NCBI GenBank assembly: GCA_900544825.1
Contig: UQWP01000014.1
Span: 1-54,162 of the forward strand
Origin: an uncultured Prevotella sp.
GTDB lineage: Bacteria > Bacteroidota > Bacteroidia > Bacteroidales > Bacteroidaceae
Direction: 5' to 3'
DNA length: 54,162 nt
Shown: piece after piece, positions 1 to 8,242 of the stretch
Layout: every line of letters starts with the position of its first letter
Numbering within the stretch: the first letter of the stretch is position 1
Position numbers and translations under genes: made by a program
Notes under the pieces: model-generated
Told to the model about the DNA's origin: nothing
Databases searched by the model: none
What the model saw: only the letters and a program-made list of their open reading frames with translations

Positions 1-2
1 GA

Positions 3-326
3 GATCAGAATTCTCTGTTGTCATATACCCGTAAGCTGACCGCTTTGCGTCATTCTGCAAAGGCTCTTGACAATGAGGGCGATTGGAAGCTTCTGAACCA
101 GAAGGGTCAGGAATATCCGATGGTATATGAGCGCACTTTGGGTGAGGAGAAGTATGTTGTTGTCGTGAATCCTGGTGCCAAGGCTGCCTCTCTCAATATC
201 AGCTCCGTAGGTGGTAAGACTGTTTCTGTTCTTTCCACAGGAAAGGTTGGGTATAAATCAGGAAAAAAGACTGATGTGATTAAAGCTTCAGGCATAAGTG
301 CCGCCATATTCAAGGTGGAAAGATAG
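3..326 (+). CDS. GH13-type alpha-amylase/alpha-glucosidase, C-terminal part (5' end outside the window)
   Basis: The frame is open from the first bases of the window. It begins D-Q-N-S-L-L-S-Y-T-R-K-L-T-A-L-R, the segment that typically closes the catalytic barrel of GH13 alpha-glucan hydrolases (compare NSLLNYYRKLIALR in family members). About 75 residues of beta-rich sequence follow (YERTLGEEKYVVVVNPG), as expected for the small C-terminal beta-sandwich. Such enzymes hydrolyse alpha-1,4 or alpha-1,6 glucans. Catalytic residues and any signal peptide lie upstream, so the substrate cannot be judged. A terminator hairpin follows at once. Confidence 0.72.
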   Translation, partial: DQNSLLSYTRKLTALRHSAKALDNEGDWKLLNQKGQEYPMVYERTLGEEKYVVVVNPGAKAASLNISSVGGKTVSVLSTGKVGYKSGKKTDVIKASGISAAIFKVER

Positions 327-331
327 TTTAT

Positions 332-378
332 GAGAAGGAACGTTTATCTGAAGGAGAAAACGTTCCTTCTCTTACTTT
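332..378 (+). terminator. intrinsic terminator after the GH13 gene
   Basis: Perfect 14-bp arms GAGAAGGAACGTTT (332-345) and AAACGTTCCTTCTC (358-371) enclose a 12-nt loop and are followed by TTACTTTTA. The hairpin starts 5 nt after the stop codon of the upstream gene. Confidence 0.85.
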
Positions 379-418
379 TATTGCAAGCGATATCTATAAA
401 ATTGCCTTCAATTCTTAT
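371..418. repeat. dispersed intergenic repeat TGCAAGCGAT...TGCCTTCA, copy 1
   Basis: This stretch shares a layout with 9420-9479: CTTACTT, then TTGCAAGCGAT, then an ATATnnATAAAA core, then TGCCTTCA and CTTA. Both copies are intergenic. The longer copy has an extra partial duplication of the AAGCGAT block. Confidence 0.5.
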
Positions 419-457
419 TTTTGTTGCTTTTCTCTTTCCTATTTCGGAGTTTTGCAG

Positions 458-465
458 TACTTTTG
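458..465 (+). promoter_or_regulatory. -7 element of the DUF4421 gene promoter
   Basis: TACTTTTG matches the Bacteroidota -7 consensus TAnnTTTG and lies 28 nt before the ATG at 494. No good TTTG was found at the -33 distance. The element rules out the upstream TTG at 452 as a start, because that codon precedes the -7 box. Confidence 0.6.
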
Positions 466-493
466 TACCGTAATAGGAAAAAAGATAAGTAAG

Positions 494-1747
494 ATGAATA
501 GACGAAAAATGAAAGTTGGGTCAATGAAGGCGTTGAAGGCTTCAATTCTTGTGGTAGCTTTTACCATAGGAGTGCTTTCTCCTGCCATCGCCCAGAACAA
601 ACAGAACAGGAAGCCTCGAAAGAAGCTGAAGGAACTGCTGATGATGGCTGATAGCCTGCGACTCCAGTTGCGGCAATCTGCTGATAGGGGACGTATGCTC
701 CAATGGGGCGACTCTCTTCTCATGGCAGAATTGGGTAAGAGCAAGATGAGCGAGAAGAAAAAGCAAAGGTTCATGAAGCATTATGCCAAGATTCAAAGAC
801 GATTGAGCCTCTACGACCGCCAATTGTTCAGAGGAGATTCCCTGCTGGCGGCCAATTATTACAAGATAAAGTATGATACCGCCTACATCTCCCGTCCTCA
901 TGCCCGATGGACCATCAAACTGAGAGGCAATCTTTCGGGGGCTGATTTGGAAACTACGGCGAAGACAGATGGAACGGAAACGCATACCAAGGTGATGGCA
1001 GACTGCCGTGGAACCCTCTCCATGGCTGTGGCTTATCGTGGCTTGGGACTTGGCTTGGCGGTGAACCCAGCCAAGTTGGCTGGCAAGAACCAGGACTTTG
1101 AGTTCAACCTCAACTCCTACAGCAACCGCTATGGCTTCGATGTGGTCTATCTCTCGTCCAAGACATTCCATGGTCATCAGAAAGTGGGTTCCAGCGAGAT
1201 TGATGTCCATAAGGGTGATATCTCGCAGAAGGCTCTGAATCTCAATTTTTATTATGCCTTCAATTATCGCAAGTTCTCCTTTCCGGCAGCCTTCAGCCAG
1301 AGCTACATACAGAAACGAAGCGCCGGAAGTTGGATGATAGGCGCCAGTTTTGATGGTTCCAAGACGAAGGTGAAGGGTATGACCATCCGCCTTAACGAGT
1401 TGGCACTCGGTGCAGGCTATGGATATAACCTCGTTCCATCCTCTCATCTGCTGTTCTATCTGTCAGCTTTGCCAACCATCACGGTATATTCTCATGACTA
1501 TACCAAGATGAGAGTAGAAGCTGAAGAGGGGAGTAGTGAAACTGAGGTTCCAACCGTTCGTAACAGCATGAAATATCATTTCCCGTCTGCAATCATTACG
1601 GGTCGAGGAGCAGCCGTCTATTCCTGGCGCAACAAGTTTGCCGGTGCCACTGCGGTTTATAATTTCTCTGTAGCAGGAGATGAGGATCACCTGCAGGTGA
1701 AGAGAAACAAATGGCGAGTAAGAATGTTCTTCGGATTCAGGTTCTAG
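494..1747 (+). CDS. DUF4421 family protein, probable outer-membrane beta-barrel
   Basis: A 417-residue protein of unknown function. A hydrophobic signal-like stretch (LKASILVVAFTIGVLSPAIAQ) near residues 14-34 indicates export. A basic, helical segment follows (about residues 35-120), then a motif YDTAYISRPHARWTIKLRG that I associate with DUF4421. The rest is made of alternating aromatic strands and ends in FFGFRF, a terminal aromatic typical of outer-membrane barrels. The ATG at 494 is preferred to the TTG at 452 because the promoter lies between them. No neighbour gives a function. Confidence 0.65.
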   Translation: MNRRKMKVGSMKALKASILVVAFTIGVLSPAIAQNKQNRKPRKKLKELLMMADSLRLQLRQSADRGRMLQWGDSLLMAELGKSKMSEKKKQRFMKHYAKIQRRLSLYDRQLFRGDSLLAANYYKIKYDTAYISRPHARWTIKLRGNLSGADLETTAKTDGTETHTKVMADCRGTLSMAVAYRGLGLGLAVNPAKLAGKNQDFEFNLNSYSNRYGFDVVYLSSKTFHGHQKVGSSEIDVHKGDISQKALNLNFYYAFNYRKFSFPAAFSQSYIQKRSAGSWMIGASFDGSKTKVKGMTIRLNELALGAGYGYNLVPSSHLLFYLSALPTITVYSHDYTKMRVEAEEGSSETEVPTVRNSMKYHFPSAIITGRGAAVYSWRNKFAGATAVYNFSVAGDEDHLQVKRNKWRVRMFFGFRF

Positions 1748-1905
1748 GTTCGGTCTTCACAAAGTGGATGTAAAAACTGTTAGGGCAAAAGTACTAAAAA
1801 GAAATGGAAGGCAACTTGAAGCGGTATTTTTGATGTTTTTATACAAAAGCCGTTAAAGGTAATTAAATTATGGGGATATTAGGTTCTTATTCTGATGAAA
1901 ATGCT

Positions 1906-1913
1906 TAATTTTG
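1906..1913 (+). promoter_or_regulatory. -7 element before the HYC_CC_PP-like gene
   Basis: TAATTTTG fits TAnnTTTG and is 34 nt upstream of the ATG at 1948. A matching -33 TTTG is not evident. Confidence 0.55.
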
Positions 1914-1947
1914 CAACCCGAGAAAAGGAAGGTGTAAAAAAATAGGT

Positions 1948-2361
1948 ATGAAACGTTCGCTCAACATATTGATGGCTTTGATGCTCTCGCTCATGGTGGT
2001 TTACCTGAGCGTGGGTACTACCGTCATGCACTGCCTTCGCTATGATAAGGTGATGGTGGGTACGGTGGCTGGCTGTTGCGTGAAACGTTGCATGGACCAT
2101 GACTGCTGCCGAGGTAAGCTGGGCGCACAGGTGAACAAGCATTGTATGGATGTGAAGCAGGTGAAGCTATCGCCTACGGTCTCTATCCAACACTTTGATT
2201 TCGATGCTGCACCCGTGTTTGCAGGCATCGTGCCAGCTCTATGGCAGACGTTGCCCCGTCCTGTTATCTGTAGTATTCAGAAGGCAAGATATTGGAATCA
2301 GAACGTTCCGCATTCGCCTCCAAGGGCTTATCTTGCCCTCCTTAACACCCTGATTATTTGA
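1948..2361 (+). CDS. small Cys/His-rich exported or membrane-anchored protein, HYC_CC_PP-like
   Basis: This 137-residue protein opens with a hydrophobic helix (residues 4-28) and then carries a dense set of Cys and His: VMHCLRYD, GCCVKRC, DHDCC, KHCMD. It ends with a SPPRAYLALLN segment. That order (H-x-C, CC, then PP) matches the small Bacteroidota family named HYC_CC_PP, whose members sit beside copper or other metal genes. The Cys/His content suggests soft-metal binding in the periplasm; this is inference. It stands 139 bp upstream of the copA-like gene but has its own promoter, and copA has another. Confidence 0.55.
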   Translation: MKRSLNILMALMLSLMVVYLSVGTTVMHCLRYDKVMVGTVAGCCVKRCMDHDCCRGKLGAQVNKHCMDVKQVKLSPTVSIQHFDFDAAPVFAGIVPALWQTLPRPVICSIQKARYWNQNVPHSPPRAYLALLNTLII

Positions 2362-2368
2362 TTTTTTC

Positions 2369-2384
2369 CCTATTTGCAAATAGG
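2369..2384. promoter_or_regulatory. perfect 16-bp palindrome upstream of the copA promoter
   Basis: CCTATTTGCAAATAGG is its own reverse complement. It ends 18 bp before the -7 box at 2403, so it covers the -33 region. This is where a repressor or activator of the copper operon would bind; the regulator is not in this window. Confidence 0.5.
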
Positions 2385-2402
2385 TTGTAAAAGATTTTTT
2401 TG

Positions 2403-2410
2403 TACTTTTG
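2403..2410 (+). promoter_or_regulatory. -7 element of the copper-operon promoter
   Basis: TACTTTTG fits TAnnTTTG. The nearest TTTG (2373-2376, inside the palindrome) is 26 bp away, longer than the usual 19-21, which suggests dependence on an activator. Confidence 0.55.
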
Positions 2411-2424
2411 CAACCAAGATTGTC

Positions 2425-2470
2425 GTATGCCTATCCCTATCCCTATCAGTAAAAACTTAGGGTTGCATAC
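2425..2470 (+). other. stem-loop in the copA 5' leader
   Basis: GTATGC (2425-2430) pairs with GCATAC (2465-2470), and inside it CCCTA (2441-2445) pairs with TAGGG (2458-2462). The left side holds a tandem ATCCCT repeat that gives alternative pairings. The structure ends 30 nt before the copA ATG. Confidence 0.4.
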
Positions 2471-2500
2471 ATATATATAATGTAAATAAGGAAAGAAACA

Positions 2501-4471
2501 ATGAAGAAAACAATACCAGTGATTGGCATGGCATGCTCAGTATGCTCTGCCAATGTGGAGCGCAAGCTCAACTCCCTTGAGGGCATAAATTCTGCCACGG
2601 TTTCCCTGGCAGGACGCACCGCCCTTGTAGATTATGACCCAGAGAAGATTACTCTCGAAGATATGAAACGAGAGATTTCCAATGCAGGCTATGACCTCGT
2701 CATCGAGGCCGACCGTAGTGCTGAGGAAATCAATCGCCGTGAATTTACTCTCTTGAAGCGCAAGACCCTTCTGTCTTGGCTCTTCGCTATTCTCGTGATG
2801 GCGTTCTCCATGGGCTGGGTATCGCTCGGCATGGAGAATACCACCTCTATGGGCGATGGCATGATGATGGATAGCCACACCTCGGCTTTCAACAACCAGA
2901 TATCCTTGATTCTCACCCTCTTGAACATGGTATATTGCGGTCGCATGTTCTATGTCTCGGCATGGAAACAACTCAAGCATCGTACCGCCAACATGGATTC
3001 GCTCGTGGCTCTGAGTACCCTCATCGCTTTTCTCTTCAGTACCTTCAATACCTTCTTCGGAGAAATGGTATGGGGCGCGAGGGGCATCGAATGGCATACC
3101 TACTTCGATGCCTCGGTGATGATCATTACCTTCGTCTTGACAGGAAGATGCCTGGAAGAGAAAGCGAAGGATGGCACGGCGTCAAGCATCAAGCAGTTGA
3201 TGGGCTTGCAACCGAAGACCGCCCGACTGGTTACCAGTGAGAAGTTGGAGGAGGTGCCAATCTCCACTATCCAACGTGGTGATGTCATCGAGGTACGTGC
3301 AGGAGAAAAGATTCCGGTGGATGGCGTGGTAACCCAAGCCGAAAGCTTTATGACCGCTGATGCGGCATACGTGGACGAGGCGATGATTACAGGTGAGCCT
3401 ATGCCTGTGGCAAAGCGAGTGGGCGATGAGGTCTTGTCCGGCACGATTCCTAGCCAAGGCAAACTCCGTCTGAGAGCCAAGCAGATAGGTGAGAACACCA
3501 CCCTGGCACATATCATCAAGATGGTGCAGGAGGCACAGGGAAGCAAGGCTCCAGTACAGCGCATCGTGGATAAGGCGGCATTGGTGTTTGTACCGGTGGT
3601 GACAGGCATCGCCTTGATTACGTTCCTGGCTTGGTGGATAATCGGTGGCAATGCCTATCTGCCTCAGGCTATCCTGAGTGCCGTGGCGGTATTGGTTATT
3701 GCCTGTCCTTGTGCTATGGGGTTGGCGACACCTACTGCCTTGATGGTGGGAATAGGAAAGGCGGCGCAGAAGCAAATCCTCATTAAGGATGCTGCCGCCC
3801 TCGAAAATCTCCGTAAGGTGAATGCCCTCGTCATCGACAAGACGGGCACACTTACCATTCCTAATCAGAATGTAGATTTTACGAAAGGGGATGGATTGGA
3901 TGATTTAGAGTCTCGTGAAACCCTCAAGCCTCATGCTTCCGAGGCAATGAAACTGTTGAAAGAGGAAGGTATCGAGGTGTATATGATGAGTGGCGACCGG
4001 GAAGAGGCGGCTCGCTATTGGGCAGACAAGGCTGGTATCGGGCATTATCAGAGCAAGGTAAAGCCTGATGACAAGCAAGCCTTGGTCAAGAAACTCCAGG
4101 CGGAGGGTAAGCATGTGATGATGATAGGCGATGGCATCAACGATACCCAGGCCTTGGCTCTTGCCGATGTCAGTATGGCGATAGGCAAGGGAACGGATGT
4201 GGCGATGGATGTGGCACAGGTTACGCTGATGGGCGATGACCTGATGGCGATACCTGATGCCGTGAAACTCAGCAGAAAGACGGTGAGCATGATTTGGCAG
4301 AACCTCTTCTGGGCATTCATCTACAACCTCATCTGCATCCCTTTGGCGGCAGGTGTCCTGTATCTCTTCGGTATCAACTTCCAGATTACGCCGATGGGGG
4401 CAAGTGCCTTGATGGCATGCTCAAGCGTAAGTGTCGTTCTTAATTCGTTAAGGCTCAAATTCATTAAGTAA
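2501..4471 (+). CDS. copA: Cu(I)-exporting P1B-type ATPase with a strongly shortened nucleotide-binding domain
   Basis: Inner-membrane copper pump of 656 residues. An N-terminal HMA domain has the metal motif GMACSVC (C12, C15). About eight membrane helices follow. The CPC transport motif is C402-P403-C404, the phosphorylated aspartate is D446 (DKTGTLT), and the hinge is G543-DGIND. Transmembrane motifs YN near residue 606 and MxxSS near 635 match Cu(I) pumps. The oddity is the gap between D446 and the MSGD aspartate (D499): only 53 residues where CopA proteins usually have about 120. The N-domain HP motif is absent and a short linker (IPNQNVDFTKGDGLDD) stands in its place. I recall similar compact ATPases in other Bacteroidales, so this is likely a subfamily and not a local deletion. 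It lies 34 bp before the TonB receptor. Confidence 0.88.
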   Translation: MKKTIPVIGMACSVCSANVERKLNSLEGINSATVSLAGRTALVDYDPEKITLEDMKREISNAGYDLVIEADRSAEEINRREFTLLKRKTLLSWLFAILVMAFSMGWVSLGMENTTSMGDGMMMDSHTSAFNNQISLILTLLNMVYCGRMFYVSAWKQLKHRTANMDSLVALSTLIAFLFSTFNTFFGEMVWGARGIEWHTYFDASVMIITFVLTGRCLEEKAKDGTASSIKQLMGLQPKTARLVTSEKLEEVPISTIQRGDVIEVRAGEKIPVDGVVTQAESFMTADAAYVDEAMITGEPMPVAKRVGDEVLSGTIPSQGKLRLRAKQIGENTTLAHIIKMVQEAQGSKAPVQRIVDKAALVFVPVVTGIALITFLAWWIIGGNAYLPQAILSAVAVLVIACPCAMGLATPTALMVGIGKAAQKQILIKDAAALENLRKVNALVIDKTGTLTIPNQNVDFTKGDGLDDLESRETLKPHASEAMKLLKEEGIEVYMMSGDREEAARYWADKAGIGHYQSKVKPDDKQALVKKLQAEGKHVMMIGDGINDTQALALADVSMAIGKGTDVAMDVAQVTLMGDDLMAIPDAVKLSRKTVSMIWQNLFWAFIYNLICIPLAAGVLYLFGINFQITPMGASALMACSSVSVVLNSLRLKFIK

Positions 4472-4505
4472 AGATTAGGATAACATAATAAAAAGGTATA
4501 ATATA

Positions 4506-6566
4506 ATGTATTCAGGATATATATTGACGGGTGCCCTCTTGATGCTGGCACTCAAGGGATATTCCCAAACAGATACCGCCTCGCTGGATTCAGTCTTCAA
4601 GGATGAGGAACTGAAGGAGGTGAAGGTGGTGGCTCGCAAGGCGGGCACTTCCCGATTGGCAGGTGCTGTGAATGGCATCGCCGTGAACAAGGATGAACTC
4701 TTCAAGGCGGCTTGTTGCAACCTGGGCGAGAGTTTCACGACCAACCCATCGGTGGATGTGGCTTACAATGATGCCACGACAGGAGCAAGACAAATCAAAC
4801 TCCTCGGCCTTTCGGGCACTTACGTACAGATGCTCACCGAGAATCTCCCTAATTTCCGTGGTGCTGCCATCCCTTACGCCCTCGGCTATGTGCCGGGTCC
4901 TTGGATGAAGGGCATTCAGGTATCAAAGGGAAGCGCTTCGGTGAAGAACGGATATGAGTCTATCACAGGACAAATCAACGTGGATTATCTACAGCCAGAG
5001 GATGAGCAACAGGTGGAGGTGAACCTCTTTGGTGATTCCAAGAGCCGAATCGAGGCAAACGCCGATGCTAATGTGCATCTCTCGGATAAGTGGGCTACGG
5101 AGATATTGTTGCATCATGAGAATATCCTCCAAAACCACGATGACAATGGTGATGGTTTCTATGATATGCCAGGCAGGGAACAATATAATGTGCAAAACCG
5201 TTGGGTGTATAAAGACAAGAACTACATCTTCCATGGTGGACTTGGGGCTTTGAAGGAGATTCGTACCAGCGGGCAGGATGAGGAGCATGTTCATAGTGAT
5301 GAAATTTACAGAATCAAGCTCCATACCAACCGTTATGAGGGTTATATGAAACATGCCTTCATCCTCGATCACGAGCATGGTACCAATATTGCCTTCATGT
5401 CCTCGGCTTCGATGCACCAGCTCGATGCCCAGTATGGCAATAAGTTCTACGACCTCAATGAGAAGAATCTCTATGGCTCGCTGATGTTTGAGACCAATTT
5501 CTCTACTCAGCACAACCTGTCGTTGGGTTTGAGCGTTAACCATGATTACCTGGGACAGCGTGCCAATGTGAATGTTACTCCAAGACCGATAGTAGGGTTA
5601 GAAGGGGCTCCTTACCTTTTGTCGGAGATGCAGAGAATAAACGAGAAGGAGACGACTCCTGGAGCCTATGCTCAATATACCTATACGCTTGGTACTAAGT
5701 TGACGGCGATGGCTGGCGTTCGCATCGACCACAGTTCTATTTATGGCAATTTCTTCACCCCTCGCTTCCACGTGAAGTATTCGCCTATCGATGCCATCAG
5801 CATCCGCTTGTCGGCAGGCAAGGGCTATCGTACGGTATTTGGCTTGGCAGAGTACAACTATCTCTTGGCGAGCGGCAGGAAGTTTCAGATTACGGGGGAT
5901 GGACTTAAGCAAGAGGAGGCTTGGAACTATGGTGTGAGTACCGCTTTCTACATCCCGATGTTTGGCAAGACCTTGAAGCTCAATGCCGAGTATTACTATA
6001 CCGACTTCAAAAATCAGGCAGTAGTGGATTATGAAAGCGACAAGGACCTTATCGCCATCTACAATTTGATAGGCAAGTCTTATTCGCATACCTTCCAGAT
6101 AGATGCCTCTTATCCATTGCTGAAAGGCTTGGAGATAACGGCGGCTTATCGTCTGAACGATGTGAAGTGTACCTACGATTACGGCAAGAGTTTGATGGAG
6201 AAGCCATTGACCAGCAAGTATAAGGCACTTTTCACGGCATCTTATAAGACTCCACTTGGACTTTGGCAATTTGATGCCACCATGCAGTTGAATGGTGGAG
6301 GTAGGAATCCTGAGCCTTACCAGATGGCGGATGGAAGCCAGTCATGGTCTCCTCGTTTCCATAGCTTTGAGCAAGTGAGTGCGCAGGTTACGAGATGGTT
6401 CCGTCATTGGAGCATCTATGTGGGAGGCGAGAACCTGACAGGTTTTAAGCAGAAAACTCCTATCTATGGTGCCAGCAACCCATGGGGAAGCGATTTCGAG
6501 CCGACCCTGGTTTGGGGACCTGTAGAGGGCAGAATGTTCTACGCAGGAGTGAGAGTACACTTTTAA
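4506..6566 (+). CDS. TonB-dependent outer-membrane receptor of the copper cluster
   Basis: A 686-residue outer-membrane receptor. A short signal-like N-terminus (residues 1-20, LTGALLMLALKGYSQ) is followed by a plug domain (about 35-160; ELKEVKVVARK, then VNGIAVNKDELFKAACCNLGESFTTNPSVD as separate recognisable plug pieces) and a beta-barrel ending in VRVHF. It lacks the SusC carboxypeptidase-like domain and a SusD partner. A CC pair in the plug and His-rich loops (HDDN, EEHVHSDE, LDHEHG) would suit metal or metal-chelate binding; this is inference. The gene follows copA by 34 bp and precedes the HMA protein by 58 bp, so the three probably form an operon. Confidence 0.82.
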   Translation: MYSGYILTGALLMLALKGYSQTDTASLDSVFKDEELKEVKVVARKAGTSRLAGAVNGIAVNKDELFKAACCNLGESFTTNPSVDVAYNDATTGARQIKLLGLSGTYVQMLTENLPNFRGAAIPYALGYVPGPWMKGIQVSKGSASVKNGYESITGQINVDYLQPEDEQQVEVNLFGDSKSRIEANADANVHLSDKWATEILLHHENILQNHDDNGDGFYDMPGREQYNVQNRWVYKDKNYIFHGGLGALKEIRTSGQDEEHVHSDEIYRIKLHTNRYEGYMKHAFILDHEHGTNIAFMSSASMHQLDAQYGNKFYDLNEKNLYGSLMFETNFSTQHNLSLGLSVNHDYLGQRANVNVTPRPIVGLEGAPYLLSEMQRINEKETTPGAYAQYTYTLGTKLTAMAGVRIDHSSIYGNFFTPRFHVKYSPIDAISIRLSAGKGYRTVFGLAEYNYLLASGRKFQITGDGLKQEEAWNYGVSTAFYIPMFGKTLKLNAEYYYTDFKNQAVVDYESDKDLIAIYNLIGKSYSHTFQIDASYPLLKGLEITAAYRLNDVKCTYDYGKSLMEKPLTSKYKALFTASYKTPLGLWQFDATMQLNGGGRNPEPYQMADGSQSWSPRFHSFEQVSAQVTRWFRHWSIYVGGENLTGFKQKTPIYGASNPWGSDFEPTLVWGPVEGRMFYAGVRVHF

Positions 6567-6568
6567 GG

Positions 6569-6603
6569 GAGAATGTTAAATGTTGAATGTTAAATGTTGA
6601 ATT
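6569..6603. repeat. 14-bp tandem repeat between receptor and HMA genes
   Basis: The unit GAATGTTAAATGTT occurs twice in tandem, followed by GAATTATT. It has the 7-bp half-periodicity of other spacers in this window but a different sequence from the TTTGAAC family. Confidence 0.55.
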
Positions 6604-6624
6604 ATTAAAGCAAATAGAAAAGTT

Positions 6625-6954
6625 ATGAAGAAGATTTTAGTAATGTTCACAATGATGATGGTGGCAATGGTAACCTTTGCCAAGGACATCAAGACCGTAG
6701 TGTTCACCACAACCCCACAGATGCACTGTGCGGCTTGTGAGAATAAGATCAAGAGCAACCTTCGCTTTGAGAAGGGTATCAAGAGCATTGAGACCTCTGT
6801 GCCAAACCAGACCGTCACAGTACAGTACAATGCCGACAAGACAACCCCCGAGAAACTCCAGAAGGGTTTTGAGAAGTTTGGCTATAAGGCTCGCATCCTG
6901 AAAGATGGCGAGAAGGTAGAGAAGAACACCGAGGAGAAGTGTGACTTGATGTAA
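6625..6954 (+). CDS. periplasmic heavy-metal-associated (HMA) copper carrier
   Basis: A 109-residue protein with a signal peptide (residues 1-19, ending TFA) and one HMA fold. The metal site is MHCAAC (Cys 34 and 37). The typical second-half segment VTVQYNADKTTPEKL follows. Most CopZ chaperones are cytoplasmic; the signal peptide here places it in the periplasm or tethered outside the inner membrane, where it could receive Cu(I) from CopA or pass it to the receptor. The C-terminal tail is charged and ends EEKCDLM with an extra Cys. It is the last gene of the cluster and is followed by a strong hairpin. Confidence 0.85.
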   Translation: MKKILVMFTMMMVAMVTFAKDIKTVVFTTTPQMHCAACENKIKSNLRFEKGIKSIETSVPNQTVTVQYNADKTTPEKLQKGFEKFGYKARILKDGEKVEKNTEEKCDLM

Positions 6955-6980
6955 TTCCAGATGCTAATTTGATAGAAGCT

Positions 6981-7021
6981 GCACCATTGGCACGCAGGAA
7001 TTCCTGCGTGCTATATGGTGC
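6981..7021. terminator. long hairpin between convergent genes
   Basis: The inner palindrome GCACGCAGGAA/TTCCTGCGTGC (6990-7011) is extended by GCACCAT (6981-6987) and ATGGTGC (7015-7021). It separates the copper cluster from the oppositely oriented ATPase gene and probably ends transcription from both sides. It lacks a long T-run. Confidence 0.6.
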
Positions 7022-7035
7022 TTATCATAAACCAT

Positions 7036-8241
7036 TTATATTCCTTCAGTCAGGAACTTGCGAAGATTCAGGTGCGTGATGCCGTTATCATCATTTTTGG
7101 TGAGCAGAGGAGTCATGGAGATAACGTACTTCGGATAGTTGTCTTTGATGGAACGGAGATTGCCAAACTCCCGCTCTCTGGTTGCATCGTCGGCTATGAT
7201 GTAGGAAGCTTGCACGTAGATGCGTTCGCCGCCTGGTTTGGTGCATACAAAGTCGATTTCTCCCGCTTGCAGTTGTCCTACATATACTTGATAGCCCAAG
7301 CGTATGAGGTTCTGATAGATGATATTCTCTATCACTTTCTCAAAGTCTCCTTCACGTGTTCCCCCGGCAATGGCATTTCTAATGCCGTTGTCTTCGAAAT
7401 AAAACTTATCGTTTGTTTCAAAGATACGTTTGCCGTGGATGTCATAGCGGTTCACCTTGTGCAGGATATAGGCTTCGCAAAAGAAGGAAATGTAATTGAT
7501 GATAGCCGTTGACGTTATTGATTCGCCTTGTGATTTCATATATTTGGCGATGCTGTTGGCGGAAATCAACTTACCGGTGTTGTCAGCGAGGAAACGTACT
7601 AAATTCTCTAAGAATGGCACGTTTCTTATCTGGTTGCGCATGATGACATCCTTGAGCAATACGGTATGGTAAATATCCATCTGATATTCACGTGCATCAT
7701 CCTCTTCCAGTCCTATCTTTGCCAAACCAGGTAGACCACCATACTGAATGTACAGAGCAAGTGCTTCGTCATTATCTGATAGTTGGTGAAATTCCAAAAA
7801 CTCGTTATAGCTCAGCGACTGTATATAGATTTCTTTATATCTACCACCGATAAGTGTGCTCAGTTCATTGCTCAGCATACGGGCATTGCTACCGGTGATG
7901 ATGATGTCTGTGTTCGGTTCTGTGCGATAACTTCGGATGGAACGTTCAAAATCCTTGATGTCTTGTATCTCATCGATAAGGATATAATTATGTTTATCTG
8001 ATAAAAAGTGCTCTCCAATATAATCGTTCAGATCCTGATAGGTCTGAATGTTATCAAACTCTCTTTTCTCCTTATCTATATAGATGATATTGTTGCCGTC
8101 ATCTGCCTTCTTACGGTTACGAATCATCTTCATCATGCAGCTTTTACCTACACGACGTTGACCTACTAACACGATGATGGTCTCCTTTCCAAGATACTTT
8201 TCTATCTTGTCGATATATGATTGACGAATAATAGTTGCCAT
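7036..8241 (-). CDS. AAA-type ATPase with C-terminal DUF4143 (degenerate nuclease-like) domain
   Basis: A 401-residue cytoplasmic ATPase. Walker A is G27-QRRVGKS34, Walker B is YILIDEIQDI near residue 100, and a sensor-type Asn follows in TGSNARML. The C-terminal DUF4143 region has the PD-(D/E)xK-like pattern with GEIDFV, but the expected ExK strand reads VQASY, as in many Bacteroidota members, so nuclease activity is doubtful. Function of the family is unknown; links to mobile or defence regions are common. The start at 8241 (MATIIRQSYIDK) is chosen because family members begin there and an upstream Met would lie in the operator repeat. The promoter region carries three phased repeats, listed separately. 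Confidence 0.85.
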   Translation of the reverse strand: MATIIRQSYIDKIEKYLGKETIIVLVGQRRVGKSCMMKMIRNRKKADDGNNIIYIDKEKREFDNIQTYQDLNDYIGEHFLSDKHNYILIDEIQDIKDFERSIRSYRTEPNTDIIITGSNARMLSNELSTLIGGRYKEIYIQSLSYNEFLEFHQLSDNDEALALYIQYGGLPGLAKIGLEEDDAREYQMDIYHTVLLKDVIMRNQIRNVPFLENLVRFLADNTGKLISANSIAKYMKSQGESITSTAIINYISFFCEAYILHKVNRYDIHGKRIFETNDKFYFEDNGIRNAIAGGTREGDFEKVIENIIYQNLIRLGYQVYVGQLQAGEIDFVCTKPGGERIYVQASYIIADDATREREFGNLRSIKDNYPKYVISMTPLLTKNDDNGITHLNLRKFLTEGI

Positions 8242-8242
8242 A

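Noticed and set aside
452..493. TTG start of the DUF4421 protein
   Set aside because: The codon lies before the -7 box and adds residues ahead of the signal peptide.
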